This document shows positions 6,277-14,917 of a stretch of DNA of 64,000 nt, piece by piece. The notes under the pieces are model-generated. The model saw only the letters and a program-made list of their open reading frames with translations, was not told where the DNA came from and did no database searches. The stretch is taken from assembly GCA_001971685.1 (NCBI GenBank), contig CP019326.1:620001-684000 (forward strand), given 5' to 3'. Source of the stretch: Halomonas sp. 1513. GTDB taxonomy: Bacteria > Pseudomonadota > Gammaproteobacteria > Pseudomonadales > Halomonadaceae. The first letter of the stretch is position 1. Every line of letters begins with the position of its first letter. The position numbers and the translations under genes are program-made.

Positions 6277-7554
6277 TCAACCGCCCCCGGCCGTCCACCG
6301 CTCTGGCAGCTTGTGGCAGTTGCTCAACAGCCGTTGCTGCAGTCGCTCCAGTAATGTTTGCTCGGTGGCTTGGTGCGCCTCGGGGCTCAGGGTGGCGAGG
6401 GTGGCGTCGATGGCTGCCGGCATGCGTTCGGCGAGTTCGAGGCCTAGCTTGATGAAGTAGCGTGGCTGGAATCGCATCGAGCGCGCGAGGGCCTCCAGGT
6501 GCGAGCGTTCGATACTGCCGGGGCGATCCTCACCATTGAGGCGAAACGCGAAGCGGCGTGCTAGGCCGCTATAGAGCGTGGTGCTCATCAAATCATAGAA
6601 CGGTGCCAGTCGGGGGCCTTCGTCGGTATAGAGTATGGCGAGGTTCTTGGCATGGCTGTCGTTGTTACCGATCAGCAGGTTGAAGAAGCACCAGCCGATC
6701 AGGCGCTGCAAGTCCTTGGCCGGCGTTCCCATCTGCTGCATGAGTTCACGACAGCGCGCCAGGCCGGGGCCGCCGTCGCTTTCGTATTTGATCAGCGAGG
6801 GCGTACCGGCGAGCTGGCAGAAATCGAGTTGGTGCAGGCGACGCAGCCTGCCCTGTTCGTCGGCGACCCGGTCGTAGCGGCGCACGAGGCAAGCGCGGGT
6901 CTCGGGCTGGTAGCGGGTCTCGGCAACCTCGAGCCCGAGCTCGGCGGCCAGCCGCATGCAGAAGGTCTCGTTGATGGCGGAGGCCCATACGTCTCTTAGG
7001 CCTTGGATGTCTGGCTTGAGAATGTGGTTGGACGGCGCCGACCCTTCCGGGATGGCGGGGCTTCCGTCTGCCTGCACCATCAGCAGCAGCTTGTCCTGGG
7101 CGCCGGCCAGCGAGATACGTGCCTCTTCGCCCTGCTGCGAGAGCAGAGGCCCGCGTTCCCTGTGCCGCAGGTGCTTCGCGAGCGCTTGCCAGCTGACGGG
7201 CTGATAGTGCGGCGGAGCGGGTGTTTCTCCTGGCGGCAGCAGGGTGAAGCCGCTGGCGGTGTCGCCGCCGATGGCGTTAAGCAGACCGAATACGCTAGTG
7301 GTGTGGTGGCGAAGCTCGAGGTGACGGCGTAGGTCGCCTTCCGGCAGCAGGTTCTCGAAGTAGGCCAGCACCGCATCGCCTGCGTGCACCTGCTGCGAGA
7401 GGGGCAGAGAGGGTGAGAGACTCACCGCTTCAGGGTGCTCCAGCCAAGCGGGGGCATACTCGAAGCGAAGCGGTTGGGTGTCATGCAGCCGGCCGACATG
7501 CCTGTCGCCGTGGTAAAGCGCCAGGGTATCGTCACTGGCCATGGCGGTGGCCAC
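6277..7554 (-). CDS. hipA: HipA-type serine/threonine kinase toxin
   Basis: This 425-residue protein has the HipA N-terminal couple domain and the kinase-like C-terminal domain. ISLAGAQDKLLLM matches the loop holding the autophosphorylated serine of E. coli HipA, GNNDSHAKN contains the catalytic aspartate, and YDLMST carries the metal-binding aspartate. HipA kinases inactivate aminoacyl-tRNA synthetases and drive dormancy; HipB neutralises them. The start overlaps the end of hipB by 23 bases, so the two are translationally coupled. A second ATG at 7542 is also possible. The length is close to that of E. coli HipA, and nothing looks broken. Confidence 0.93.
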   Translation of the reverse strand: MATAMASDDTLALYHGDRHVGRLHDTQPLRFEYAPAWLEHPEAVSLSPSLPLSQQVHAGDAVLAYFENLLPEGDLRRHLELRHHTTSVFGLLNAIGGDTASGFTLLPPGETPAPPHYQPVSWQALAKHLRHRERGPLLSQQGEEARISLAGAQDKLLLMVQADGSPAIPEGSAPSNHILKPDIQGLRDVWASAINETFCMRLAAELGLEVAETRYQPETRACLVRRYDRVADEQGRLRRLHQLDFCQLAGTPSLIKYESDGGPGLARCRELMQQMGTPAKDLQRLIGWCFFNLLIGNNDSHAKNLAILYTDEGPRLAPFYDLMSTTLYSGLARRFAFRLNGEDRPGSIERSHLEALARSMRFQPRYFIKLGLELAERMPAAIDATLATLSPEAHQATEQTLLERLQQRLLSNCHKLPERWTAGGG

Positions 7555-7807
7555 CCTTGCGCCGTACCACCACCTCTAGCCCCATCAGGTCGAGTACATC
7601 CAGCACCTTCTGCAATTGCAGTGTCGGCTTGCCCCGCTCCAAGTCGACGATGAAGCGGTTGCCGGTGCCGGCGAGGCCGGCCAGGTCGATCTGCAATAAC
7701 CCCTGCTCGGCGCGCAACTGGCGTACCAGCTTGCCGAGCTCTTCGCTGTGACGAATGGTGGCGGCCTGAGGGAGCGGGACGTCGTTAGTCGGCATGGGAA
7801 CCTGCAT
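7532..7807 (-). CDS. hipB: HipB-type antitoxin, Xre-family repressor
   Basis: From ATG 7807 the protein has 91 residues; ATG 7795 and a longer TTG start at 7837 are alternatives. The TTG would place an operator inside the gene, so I prefer 7807. Residues about 20-75 form an Xre helix-turn-helix (LGKLVRQLRAEQGLLQIDLAGLAGTGNRFIVDLERGKPTLQL). It should bind the TTACCGNNCGGTAA sites immediately upstream and repress its own operon together with HipA. Confidence 0.9.
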   Translation of the reverse strand: MQVPMPTNDVPLPQAATIRHSEELGKLVRQLRAEQGLLQIDLAGLAGTGNRFIVDLERGKPTLQLQKVLDVLDLMGLEVVVRRKGGHRHGQ

Positions 7808-7810
7808 GTG

Positions 7811-7939
7811 ATTACCGTTCGGTAATTCTAGGCGCAATTACGGCGTCTTGCCACAGGATAGTTACCGAACGGTAATTTTTGTAGTCTTTAAGACTCGATT
7901 TGCAGAATAGGTTACCGAGCGGTAATTCTGCTCGGTAAC
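7811..7939 (-). promoter_or_regulatory. hipBA operators: three palindromes 50 bp apart
   Basis: Three 16-base palindromes with core TTACCGNNCGGTAA lie at 7811-7826, 7861-7876 and 7911-7926. Their starts are exactly 50 bases apart. A half site CGGTAAC follows at 7933-7939. They lie directly before hipB and have the form expected for HipB operators, so they are the likely autoregulatory region. Confidence 0.85.
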
Positions 7940-7944
7940 GCTAG

Positions 7945-8013
7945 GGCTCGTGTGGCGATGCTGATGGTGTTGTCGATCAGGTCGGCGTACTTGACGGTCT
8001 GCGCCTGTTGGGA
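7945..8013 (-). pseudogene. remnant of a RelA/SpoT-like HD-domain hydrolase
   Basis: On the minus strand a short frame reads SQQAQTVKYADLIDNTISIA. This matches the AxTVKxADLIDNTRSI segment of small RelA/SpoT-like guanosine polyphosphate hydrolases. It is bounded by an in-frame TAG upstream and runs into the hipBA operators, so only a scar is left. Confidence 0.45.
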
Positions 8014-8170
8014 CACCTAAGCCAGCCTGTCGCTGATATGGTGAGCCGTGGGGAGGTCGACTATCGTGAGTGTAGAGGAAGAGAGGCCGTCATCCAGGTC
8101 GCAGACCATGATCGCGGGGTTGCCTTGGAGGAGGGCGGCCGCCGGGTGATCAGGGGGCAGAGGCCACACC

Positions 8171-8722
8171 ATGGAGCGTATCCGACACATCCACTCCATC
8201 ACCAAGCGCCTGATCGTGATGACGACCATCGCGGTCGCCGTGCTGGGCGCCATCTTCGCGCTGACCTTTTTCTTCAATCAGCGGTTTCTGGTGACCTGGG
8301 CGGTGCCGTTGTGCGGCATCATCGGGGGCTTCGTCAGCATTCAGCAGCGGTTGAACAATGTTACCGATGAAGAGCTCGCGCTGCTGAATGCCTCGCTGTT
8401 TCAGATCCTGCTGGTACCGATCTTCGGCGGTGTCTTTGCCCTGGTGCTCTACCTGGTGTTCCTGTCCGGCATTGTTTCCGGCGATCTATTCCCCGAGTTC
8501 TCTTTCCCGGCACATGACGCGAGGACGTCGGGTGACGACTTCATGCTCAGCATCTTTCGGGAAACCTACCCAAGCTCCGGGCCGGACCTGGCCAAGCTGC
8601 TGTTCTGGTCATTCGTGGCGGGCTTCTCGGAGCGTTTCGTGCCGCAGCTGATCAACAATGTCACGTCGTCGGCCTCATCGGCACCCGAGAGAAACGACCG
8701 GGACGACGCTGCGGATCGCTGA
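8171..8722 (+). CDS. inner-membrane protein of unknown function
   Basis: This 183-residue protein has three to four hydrophobic segments: about residues 12-35 (LIVMTTIAVAVLGAIFALTF), 40-58, 75-100 (LFQILLVPIFGGVFALVLYLVFLSGIV) and a weaker one near 143-155. Between them lies SIQQRLNNVTDEELALLNASLFQ, which looks cytosolic, and a soluble stretch follows. No enzymatic motif is recognised. It lies upstream of the CoA-transferase gene in the same direction but 126 bases away, so co-transcription is possible without coupling. Confidence 0.7.
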   Translation: MERIRHIHSITKRLIVMTTIAVAVLGAIFALTFFFNQRFLVTWAVPLCGIIGGFVSIQQRLNNVTDEELALLNASLFQILLVPIFGGVFALVLYLVFLSGIVSGDLFPEFSFPAHDARTSGDDFMLSIFRETYPSSGPDLAKLLFWSFVAGFSERFVPQLINNVTSSASSAPERNDRDDAADR

Positions 8723-8848
8723 GTGCAACACAGGCTAACCGCGCGCACGGCAATGTGGCTATGCCGCCGGAAACGGCATGGCTGCCCTTGGATGGCGACC
8801 CCATGTGCTAGCTTGAAGCGTATCGAAGCCAAGGATGGGGTTCCGTCT

Positions 8849-10804
8849 ATGACCGAGCCGGTGAGTTATCAGGACGCTGAGGCGTGCGTGGATCAGGTCA
8901 TCGTGCGGGTGGGCAAGCACATTGTGCTGGGGCTGCCACTGGGGCTGGGCAAACCCCTGCGCTTTGTGAACGCCCTCTATGCCCGCGCCCAGCGTGACCC
9001 GACGCTCAAACTGCATATCGTCACTGCCCTGTCGCTGCTGGCACCGGCGGGCGGCTCCTCGCTGGAGCGCCGCTTCCTGGGGCCATTCGTCGAGCGGCTG
9101 TACGGCGATATCCCCGAGCTGGCCTATGCCCGGGATGCCCAGGCCAACCGCCTGCCAAACAACGTCACGGTGTCCGAGTTCTTCTTCCAGGCCGGTAACC
9201 TGAAGAACAACACCGACCAGCAGCGCCACTATATCTGCACCAACTACACCCACGCGCTGCGCGACCTCATGGCCCAGCGCATCAATGTGATCGGTCAACT
9301 GGTAGCGCCCGATGAGCGCGGCGAGACGCTGAGCCTGAGCTGCAATCCGGACCTGACCCTGGATCTGTTACCCCAGCTGCGCGCGCAGTCCTATGCCACC
9401 GTTTGCGTCGCGGAAACCAATCGCCACCTGCCGTACTTGGGCAATGACGCGGCGGCGGCGCGTAGCGACTTCGACCTGCTATTGGAAAGCCCGGATAGCG
9501 ACTACCTGCTGTTCAGCGCGCCCCAGACGCCCATCTCGCCGGAAGATCACCTGATCGGCTTCTACGCCAGTTGCTTGCTCAAGGATGCCGGCACGCTGCA
9601 AATCGGCATCGGTTCCCTGGGGGCGGCGCTGGTGCACAGTACCCTGCTGCGCCATCAGGACAACGCCCGCTGGCAAGCGCTTTACCAGGACCTGCAGGTC
9701 GCCGAGCGGTTTCCGCTGGCCGAGCAGTGGGGCGACACCCAGCCCTTCAGCCGGGGCCTGTATGGCTGCAGCGAGATGATGGTGGATGGCTTTATCTATC
9801 TGATGGAAGCCGGCGTGCTCAAGCGCCGGGTCTTTGCCGACGCCGACCTCCAGGAGGCGATCAATCGGGGCGAGATCGACCCCGAGAGCAGCGACCACCC
9901 CGACGCGGCCGAGGGCGTGGTGATGCACGGCGGCTTCTATGTGGGGCCGCGGCGCTTCTACGACAAGCTGCGCGAGCTGCCCGACGCCGAGCGCGCGCGC
10001 ATCAACATGACCAGCGTCAACTACATCAATGATCTCTACGATCACCGCTTCGGGGATCAGCGGCTCAAGGTGGCCCAGCGTCAACACGCGCGGTTTATCA
10101 ATTCGGCCATGCTGTGCACCCTCGACGGGGCGGTGGTCTCGGATGGCTTGGAGGATGGCCGGGTGATCAGCGGCGTGGGCGGGCAGTACAATTTTGTCGC
10201 CATGGCCCACGAGCTGAGCGGGGCGCGCTCGGTCATTACCCTGCGCAGCACCCGCGAGAGCGGCGGCGAAACCCAGTCCAATATTCTGTTCAGCTACGGC
10301 CACTGCACCATTCCCCGCCACCTGCGCGATATCGTGGTGACCGAATACGGTATCGCCGATCTGCGCGGTCGGTCCGACGAGCAGGTGTGCCTGGCGTTGA
10401 TCGCCATTGCCGATGCGCGTTTCCAGTCCGAGCTGCTGGCCCAGGCCAAGGCCGCCGGCAAGGTGGCCGCCGACGTCGAGATTCCCGCCCGCTGGCGGGA
10501 CAACACCCCGGAGCAACTGGCGCAGGATTTTCAGCAGATGGGGGGCGAGCAGGCCTTCCCCCGGTTCCCGTTTGGCACCGACTTCACCGACGACGAGCTG
10601 ACCCTGGGCAAGGCCCTCAAGCAGCTCAAGGCGCGCACCGCCACCCGGCGCGGCAAGCTGAAGGCGCTGCTGGGCGCACTGAGCGTAGGCCAAGCCTCTG
10701 ATGCCGAACGCTCGTTGCTGGCCCGGCTCGAGCTGGATCGGCCCAGCGGCTGGAACGAGCATCTGGAGCGGCGGCTGGTGCTGCAGGCGCTGCGCTCGGG
10801 CTAG
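8849..10804 (+). CDS. acetyl-CoA hydrolase/CoA-transferase family protein
   Basis: The chosen ATG at 8849 is preceded by AAGGATGGGG; an earlier frame extension to 8723 is not protein-like. The 651-residue protein has the AcetylCoA_hyd_C signatures SGVGGQYNFVAMAHELSG and VTEYGIADLRGRSDEQ in its C-terminal half. Family members transfer CoA between acyl groups or hydrolyse acetyl-CoA. It is longer than the typical 430-520 residues because of an extended C-terminus (DFTDDELTLGKALKQLK onwards) and an N-terminal extension. Which acyl-CoA is used cannot be told from the sequence. Confidence 0.85.
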   Translation: MTEPVSYQDAEACVDQVIVRVGKHIVLGLPLGLGKPLRFVNALYARAQRDPTLKLHIVTALSLLAPAGGSSLERRFLGPFVERLYGDIPELAYARDAQANRLPNNVTVSEFFFQAGNLKNNTDQQRHYICTNYTHALRDLMAQRINVIGQLVAPDERGETLSLSCNPDLTLDLLPQLRAQSYATVCVAETNRHLPYLGNDAAAARSDFDLLLESPDSDYLLFSAPQTPISPEDHLIGFYASCLLKDAGTLQIGIGSLGAALVHSTLLRHQDNARWQALYQDLQVAERFPLAEQWGDTQPFSRGLYGCSEMMVDGFIYLMEAGVLKRRVFADADLQEAINRGEIDPESSDHPDAAEGVVMHGGFYVGPRRFYDKLRELPDAERARINMTSVNYINDLYDHRFGDQRLKVAQRQHARFINSAMLCTLDGAVVSDGLEDGRVISGVGGQYNFVAMAHELSGARSVITLRSTRESGGETQSNILFSYGHCTIPRHLRDIVVTEYGIADLRGRSDEQVCLALIAIADARFQSELLAQAKAAGKVAADVEIPARWRDNTPEQLAQDFQQMGGEQAFPRFPFGTDFTDDELTLGKALKQLKARTATRRGKLKALLGALSVGQASDAERSLLARLELDRPSGWNEHLERRLVLQALRSG

Positions 10805-10824
10805 CTTGCCTGGTCCAAGCACAT

Positions 10825-10865
10825 AAAAACCGCCACTCTCGGATCACTCCGGGTGGCGGTTTTTG
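10825..10865 (+). terminator. Rho-independent terminator
   Basis: ACCGCCAC (10829-10836) pairs with GTGGCGGT (10853-10860), flanked by AAAAA before and TTTTT after. It serves the CoA-transferase gene and, by its symmetry, the minus-strand gene at 10912-11211. Confidence 0.88.
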
Positions 10866-10911
10866 CGTTTCTGGCCCTCTGCTAGCGCTTGCCGCTGGAG
10901 GGCTGGCCCGT

Positions 10912-11211
10912 TCAGCCGCGCAGCTTGCGCACGTTCGATTGGGTCTTGGTGGTGTAGGGCTTCAGCGCCGCGGCGGTGATCTTCGCCGGGTCGGCGCCGC
11001 TGGCCATGGCGACTGCCGCACGCTCGCTCGCGGTGGCGTAGATCGTGCTTTTCTCCATCATCATGCCCATGGCATCGGGGACGCTCATGGTGCCGCTGGC
11101 TATCAGCATGGTGCGACGGGTGATCACCTCAGCGGAAGCAAGCATCATCTGGTTGTAGGAAGAGGCGATCTTCATCCATGCGAACATGATGTTCATCGGG
11201 TTATTCGACAT
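10912..11211 (-). CDS. small helical protein, phasin-like in style
   Basis: This 99-residue protein is rich in alanine, methionine and serine and is predicted to be almost entirely helical (MKIASSYNQMMLASAEVITRRTMLIASGTMSVPDAMGMMMEK). The amphipathic pattern resembles phasins and related granule-surface proteins, but no diagnostic motif is present, so that is only a suggestion. It shares the terminator at 10825-10865 with the convergent CoA-transferase gene. Confidence 0.65.
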   Translation of the reverse strand: MSNNPMNIMFAWMKIASSYNQMMLASAEVITRRTMLIASGTMSVPDAMGMMMEKSTIYATASERAAVAMASGADPAKITAAALKPYTTKTQSNVRKLRG

Positions 11212-11391
11212 TGTGTCTGGTACTCCTGGCTATTTGGGGCTTGGCCCCGGTGCTGGTTCATGGAAATCCGTGCTGTGGATAGCGTGGTACCCACGCCTGA
11301 GCCTCGCCATGAAACCATCGGGACGCAGAGTACCACCACGCTACCCTGGCCTGGGGCCTGCGTCAGTGCGCTGACCCACCCTCCTGTTCTG

Positions 11392-11577
11392 CTATCGGCT
11401 TGCCGGGGGCGGGAGCTTCTTCAAGCGCTCCTCGGCGCGTTTCACCGTTTTCATCTTCTCGGGCCGCTTCATGGATTGCCACTGGCGTATCTCCTCAAGC
11501 GTGCGGCCGCAGCCGGTGCACAGGCCTCCCGAAAGTTGGCACACCGAGACACACGGGCTTTCGATCTTGTTGGCCAT
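11392..11577 (-). CDS. DUF1289 family cysteine-rich small protein
   Basis: This 61-residue protein starts MANKIESPCVSVC and has four cysteines in the pattern CxxxC-x6-CxxC, followed by GRTLEEIRQW. This is the DUF1289 signature; a metal or iron-sulfur site is likely but unproven. Its ATG directly abuts the TGA of the upstream gene (TGAATG), so the two are one transcription unit. Confidence 0.88.
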   Translation of the reverse strand: MANKIESPCVSVCQLSGGLCTGCGRTLEEIRQWQSMKRPEKMKTVKRAEERLKKLPPPASR

Positions 11578-11943
11578 TCAGTGCCTCGCTGGCTTGGTGC
11601 GTAGCCGTGCCTGCCAGTTGCCGCCGTGCTCCCGCTGGCACGCCTCTTCGCTGTCGAGGTCGAGGTGCTTGGCGGCGTCGTCGACATCCACGCCGGCCTC
11701 AGCCAGAGCCTCGGCGGTCAGGTCATCGATGCAGCGTCGCGCCTCGCCCTTGAGTGCATTCGCCAGGTGGGAGTGGGTATCGAACACCCAGGTGACCACC
11801 AGGCTCTCGGGAAAGCGCCGGTAATCGACCTCGTGGGTCAGCCAGCAGAAGCCGGGCAGCAGCGGCTTGGCCTGCTCGCAGGCGTGGGTCAGCGCAGCGC
11901 TCAATCGGCGCTCCATCTTGCTGCGTTCGCGCTTGGCGATCAT
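11578..11943 (-). CDS. conserved hypothetical protein
   Basis: This 121-residue protein starts at ATG 11943 behind GGAG with good spacing. It is soluble, with a central segment GFCWLTHEVDYRRFPESLVVTWVFDTHSHLANAL and an acidic, alanine-rich C-terminal half. I recognise no enzymatic motif. It is directly followed by the DUF1289 gene, with no bases between stop and start, which suggests a shared role or at least fixed co-expression. Confidence 0.72.
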   Translation of the reverse strand: MIAKRERSKMERRLSAALTHACEQAKPLLPGFCWLTHEVDYRRFPESLVVTWVFDTHSHLANALKGEARRCIDDLTAEALAEAGVDVDDAAKHLDLDSEEACQREHGGNWQARLRTKPARH

Positions 11944-12106
11944 TGCGTCTCCTGTGCGGTTAGCCTGATACGGGACATAGCCCCGCGAAGCCGTTGTGGG
12001 TACCAAGGGGGAGCATGATGGGCCGAGAATCGTCGGTAATCAATAATGTTATAACATACCGAGTTGGGCGTAGGGCTAATGGCACGGGATCGCGTTGCTG
12101 GCCGTA

Positions 12107-12199
12107 TCAGCCGTTACTGGTGCCGCTGCGCTTGGCAAGCCAGGTCTCCAGGTCGCGGGGCGGCAGCGGCTTGGCGAGCAGATAGCCCTGGCGTCTGGC
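12107..12199 (-). pseudogene. C-terminal remnant of an EAL-domain gene
   Basis: In the same frame as the curA-type gene and immediately after its TGA, the minus strand reads RQGYLLAKPLPPRDLETWLA, then KRSGTSNG and a stop at 12107-12109. QGYLLAKPLP is the hallmark ending of EAL phosphodiesterase domains. Only about 29 codons remain, so this is a deletion scar, not a gene. Confidence 0.65.
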
Positions 12200-13198
12200 T
12201 CAGAGCTGTACCAGCATCTTGCCGGTGTTGGCGCCCTCGAACAGCGCCAGGAAGGCGTCCGGGGTGCGCTCGAGGCCCTCCTCGATAGTCTCGGCGTAGT
12301 CGATCTCGCCATTGGCGACCTGCGGGCCAACCTCCTCGAGGAAGCGCGGATAGTCGTGCCAGTGGTCGAAGATGATGAACCCCTGCATGCGCAGGCGCTT
12401 GATCAGCACCATGGCCAGGTTGCTGGGTCCGGGAGCCGGCCCTTCGGCGTTGTAGCGGGCGATCATGCCGCACACGGCGATGCGACCGCCGGTGCGCAGG
12501 GTGTTGAGCGCCGCCTCCAGGCACACGCCGCCGACGTTCTCGTAGTAGACATCGAAGCCCTCGGGGCAGGCTTGCTGGAGCGCCTCGGTCAGTTGCTGGG
12601 CGTTGCGGCCGCGATAGCTCACCGCCTCGATGCCGTGGGACGCAAGCCACTCGAGCTTCTCGGGCGCCCCGGCGATGCCCACCACGCTGCCGCCGCGGGC
12701 CTTGGCCAGCTGCACGGCCAGCGAGCCCACCGCGCCGCTGGCGGCGCTGACCAGCACATTGTCGCCTTGCTGCATCGCGGCGATCTGGTTGAGGCCGGTC
12801 CAGGCGGTCATGCCCGGCATGCCGAGCACGCCGAGGTAGGCCTGCTCGGGGACCTCGATGCCCGGCAGCGGCTCGACCTGGTCGCCCGGCAGTTGGGCGA
12901 TATCGCGCCAGCCGGCCATGTGGCGTACCTTGTCGCCGACGGCCAGGCGCGGATGTCGAGACTCGATGACCTCGCCTACTGCGGCGCCTTCCAGCGGCTC
13001 GCCGAGGGTGAAGGGGTCGATGTAGGTCTTCACGCCGCTCATGCGCCCGCGCATATAAGGGTCTACCGACAGCCAGCTGTTGCGGATGCGCACCTCGCCC
13101 TCGGCGAGATCCGCCAGCTCGGTTTCGTGCAGTTCGAACAGCTCGCGATCCGGCGTGCCCTGGGGGTAGTCGTTGATGGTGAAGTAGCGTGACTGCAT
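12200..13198 (-). CDS. curA: NADPH-dependent oxidoreductase, CurA/zinc-less MDR family
   Basis: This 332-residue medium-chain reductase lacks zinc-binding residues. The N-terminal part has LSVDPYMRGRMSG, typical of the prostaglandin/leukotriene reductase branch that includes E. coli CurA. The cofactor domain has SAASGAVGSLAVQLAKARG, and FDVYYENVGG is the branch signature. It probably reduces double bonds of alpha,beta-unsaturated ketones or aldehydes with NADPH. It is monocistronic in this window. Its stop is immediately followed by an EAL-gene scar, meaning a deletion brought this gene next to unrelated sequence. Confidence 0.88.
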   Translation of the reverse strand: MQSRYFTINDYPQGTPDRELFELHETELADLAEGEVRIRNSWLSVDPYMRGRMSGVKTYIDPFTLGEPLEGAAVGEVIESRHPRLAVGDKVRHMAGWRDIAQLPGDQVEPLPGIEVPEQAYLGVLGMPGMTAWTGLNQIAAMQQGDNVLVSAASGAVGSLAVQLAKARGGSVVGIAGAPEKLEWLASHGIEAVSYRGRNAQQLTEALQQACPEGFDVYYENVGGVCLEAALNTLRTGGRIAVCGMIARYNAEGPAPGPSNLAMVLIKRLRMQGFIIFDHWHDYPRFLEEVGPQVANGEIDYAETIEEGLERTPDAFLALFEGANTGKMLVQL

Positions 13199-13355
13199 CG
13201 TGGTCTTCCTTGATTCAAGAATGAACCTGCCAGTCTAGGGCAGGGGGCGCGACGCGGGCCAATCCTCGGGTCATCGGGTCTGCTTTGGCTTTCCACGCAT
13301 GGCTAGGCTTTAATGCAGCTGTGGTGCCCAACCGACTCCGCCACGAGGGTGAGCG

Positions 13356-13832
13356 ATGGCTAACGACAACAAGGTAGACCCCAAACTTCCTCAGCTGTTG
13401 CACGACGAGCTTCCCAAGGAGCATGAAGACGCGCTGATTCGTAAGCTTCACCTTGTTATTCGCTATGCCATCAAGGTACTGGCCGTGTTGATGGTATTGG
13501 TGATCATCTGGGGCGTCCTGGATGTGATCTATGTGCTTTACAGCAAGTTTATCTCTCCACCTGTCCTTCTGTTTGAAGTCAGCGATATCTTCGTGATATT
13601 CGGTGCCTTTATGGTGGTGTTGATCGCCGTGGAAATATTCATCAATATTCGGCTCTACTTGGGTACCAATGTGTTACCCATTCGGCTGGTTATTGCCACG
13701 GCGCTCATGGCGATCGCCCGTAAGGTGATCATCCTGGATATATCGACCATAACCGCCCAAGAGATGCTGGCGATTGCTGCCATCGTGCTGGCCCTGGGCG
13801 TCACCCATTGGCTGGTGGGAAAACAGGAGTAG
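13356..13832 (+). CDS. psiE: PsiE-family phosphate-starvation-inducible membrane protein
   Basis: This 158-residue protein has a charged N-terminus (about 1-33) followed by four transmembrane segments (about 35-60, 75-95, 105-125 and 135-152). The motif VVLIAVEIFINIRLYLG and the helix RLVIATALMAIARKVIILD are characteristic of the PsiE family. Members are induced by phosphate starvation in E. coli; their molecular role is not established. No PHO box is evident in the sequence just upstream. Confidence 0.8.
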   Translation: MANDNKVDPKLPQLLHDELPKEHEDALIRKLHLVIRYAIKVLAVLMVLVIIWGVLDVIYVLYSKFISPPVLLFEVSDIFVIFGAFMVVLIAVEIFINIRLYLGTNVLPIRLVIATALMAIARKVIILDISTITAQEMLAIAAIVLALGVTHWLVGKQE

Positions 13833-13933
13833 CACCTCGACATATCGCTGCGAGTACCCGCTGGCATGGTGCAGGTGAGCTTGGTCGATGGGTGGAGATA
13901 CGCGTCGCAGCGATTCAGACACAGGGAAACGAC

Positions 13934-14917
13934 ATGGCTTCTACTCGCCGTGAGCTGGTGGCATTGATCGAGCAGGGGGCAGTACCCCCCGGGCAGCTGG
14001 AGCGGGTGGTTGCGCTCTCCGGGCTACATCCGTCGGGGCAGGCCTGGGGCCTGTTCGTGGACCGGCTGCTGCTGTGGCTGGGCACGCTGGCGCTGGTGTT
14101 CGCGGTGATGTTCCTGGTCGCCTACAACTGGAGCGAGATGCCCCGCTTTCTGCGCTTCGGGCTGGTGCAAGCGGCGCTGGTGGCGGCGATTGCCGTCTAC
14201 TGCTGGGCCGAGGGGCGCGGTGTCGTGAAAAACACGGGCTCCCGGGCGGCGCTGACCGCGGCTACGCTGCTGCTGGGCGTGCTGCTGGCGCTGTTCGGCC
14301 AGGTCTACCAGACCGGCGCCGACCCCTGGCAGCTGTTCTTCATCTGGGCGCTATTGATGCTGCCCTGGACGCTGGTGGCGCGCTTCGATGCGCTGTGGAT
14401 CCTGTGGCTCGGCCTGCTCAACCTCTGCGTGGCGCTCTATTTCCGTACCTGGAGCGGCGCCTTCGGCCCCTTCTTCATCAGTGACGCTGCCGCCCTGTGG
14501 GGGCTGTTCGTGCTCAATACCTCGGCGCTGGTGGTGTGGGAGCTGGGTGCACGGCGCTGGCGCTGGCTGTCGGCCGGGTGGGCCACCTGCCTGCTGGCGC
14601 TGGGCAGCGGCATCCCTGTGACGCTGCTGGTACTCGCCTTCCTCTTCGATGAGCGCGTGGGCTTCTCGGCCGTTGCACTGGTCTATCCCGCCTGGCTGGC
14701 GGCGCTCTACGCGGTGTATCGCTACTGGCGAGCCGACCTCTTCATGCTGGCGGGCGGCTGCCTGTCGGTGATCGTGGTGCTGACCGCCTTGATCGGGCGC
14801 TATTTCATGCGCCATGGGGACCCGGGTGGCCTGCTGGTGCTGGCGATGGCGGTGCTGGGCATGGGGGCCCTGGCGGTGATCTGGCTCAAGCGGCTGCATC
14901 GGGAGATGTCGGCATGA
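13934..14917 (+). CDS. DUF2157 membrane protein
   Basis: From ATG 13934 this is a 327-residue protein with a short soluble N-terminus (LVALIEQGAVPPGQLERVVALSG) and about ten membrane helices; GLFVDRLLLWLGTLALVFAVMFLVAYNW starts the membrane part. This is the DUF2157 layout. It is the first gene of a three-gene operon with DUF4401 and GDYXXLXY proteins, overlapping the next gene by four bases (ATGA). The trio recurs together in many proteobacteria, so the products probably form one inner-membrane complex of unknown function. Confidence 0.86.
   Translation: MASTRRELVALIEQGAVPPGQLERVVALSGLHPSGQAWGLFVDRLLLWLGTLALVFAVMFLVAYNWSEMPRFLRFGLVQAALVAAIAVYCWAEGRGVVKNTGSRAALTAATLLLGVLLALFGQVYQTGADPWQLFFIWALLMLPWTLVARFDALWILWLGLLNLCVALYFRTWSGAFGPFFISDAAALWGLFVLNTSALVVWELGARRWRWLSAGWATCLLALGSGIPVTLLVLAFLFDERVGFSAVALVYPAWLAALYAVYRYWRADLFMLAGGCLSVIVVLTALIGRYFMRHGDPGGLLVLAMAVLGMGALAVIWLKRLHREMSA

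Noticed and set aside
12046..12057. Perfect 12-base palindrome ATGTTATAACAT
   Set aside because: It lies upstream of the 11943 gene and could be an operator, but a single short AT palindrome without a nearby regulator is too weak to call.
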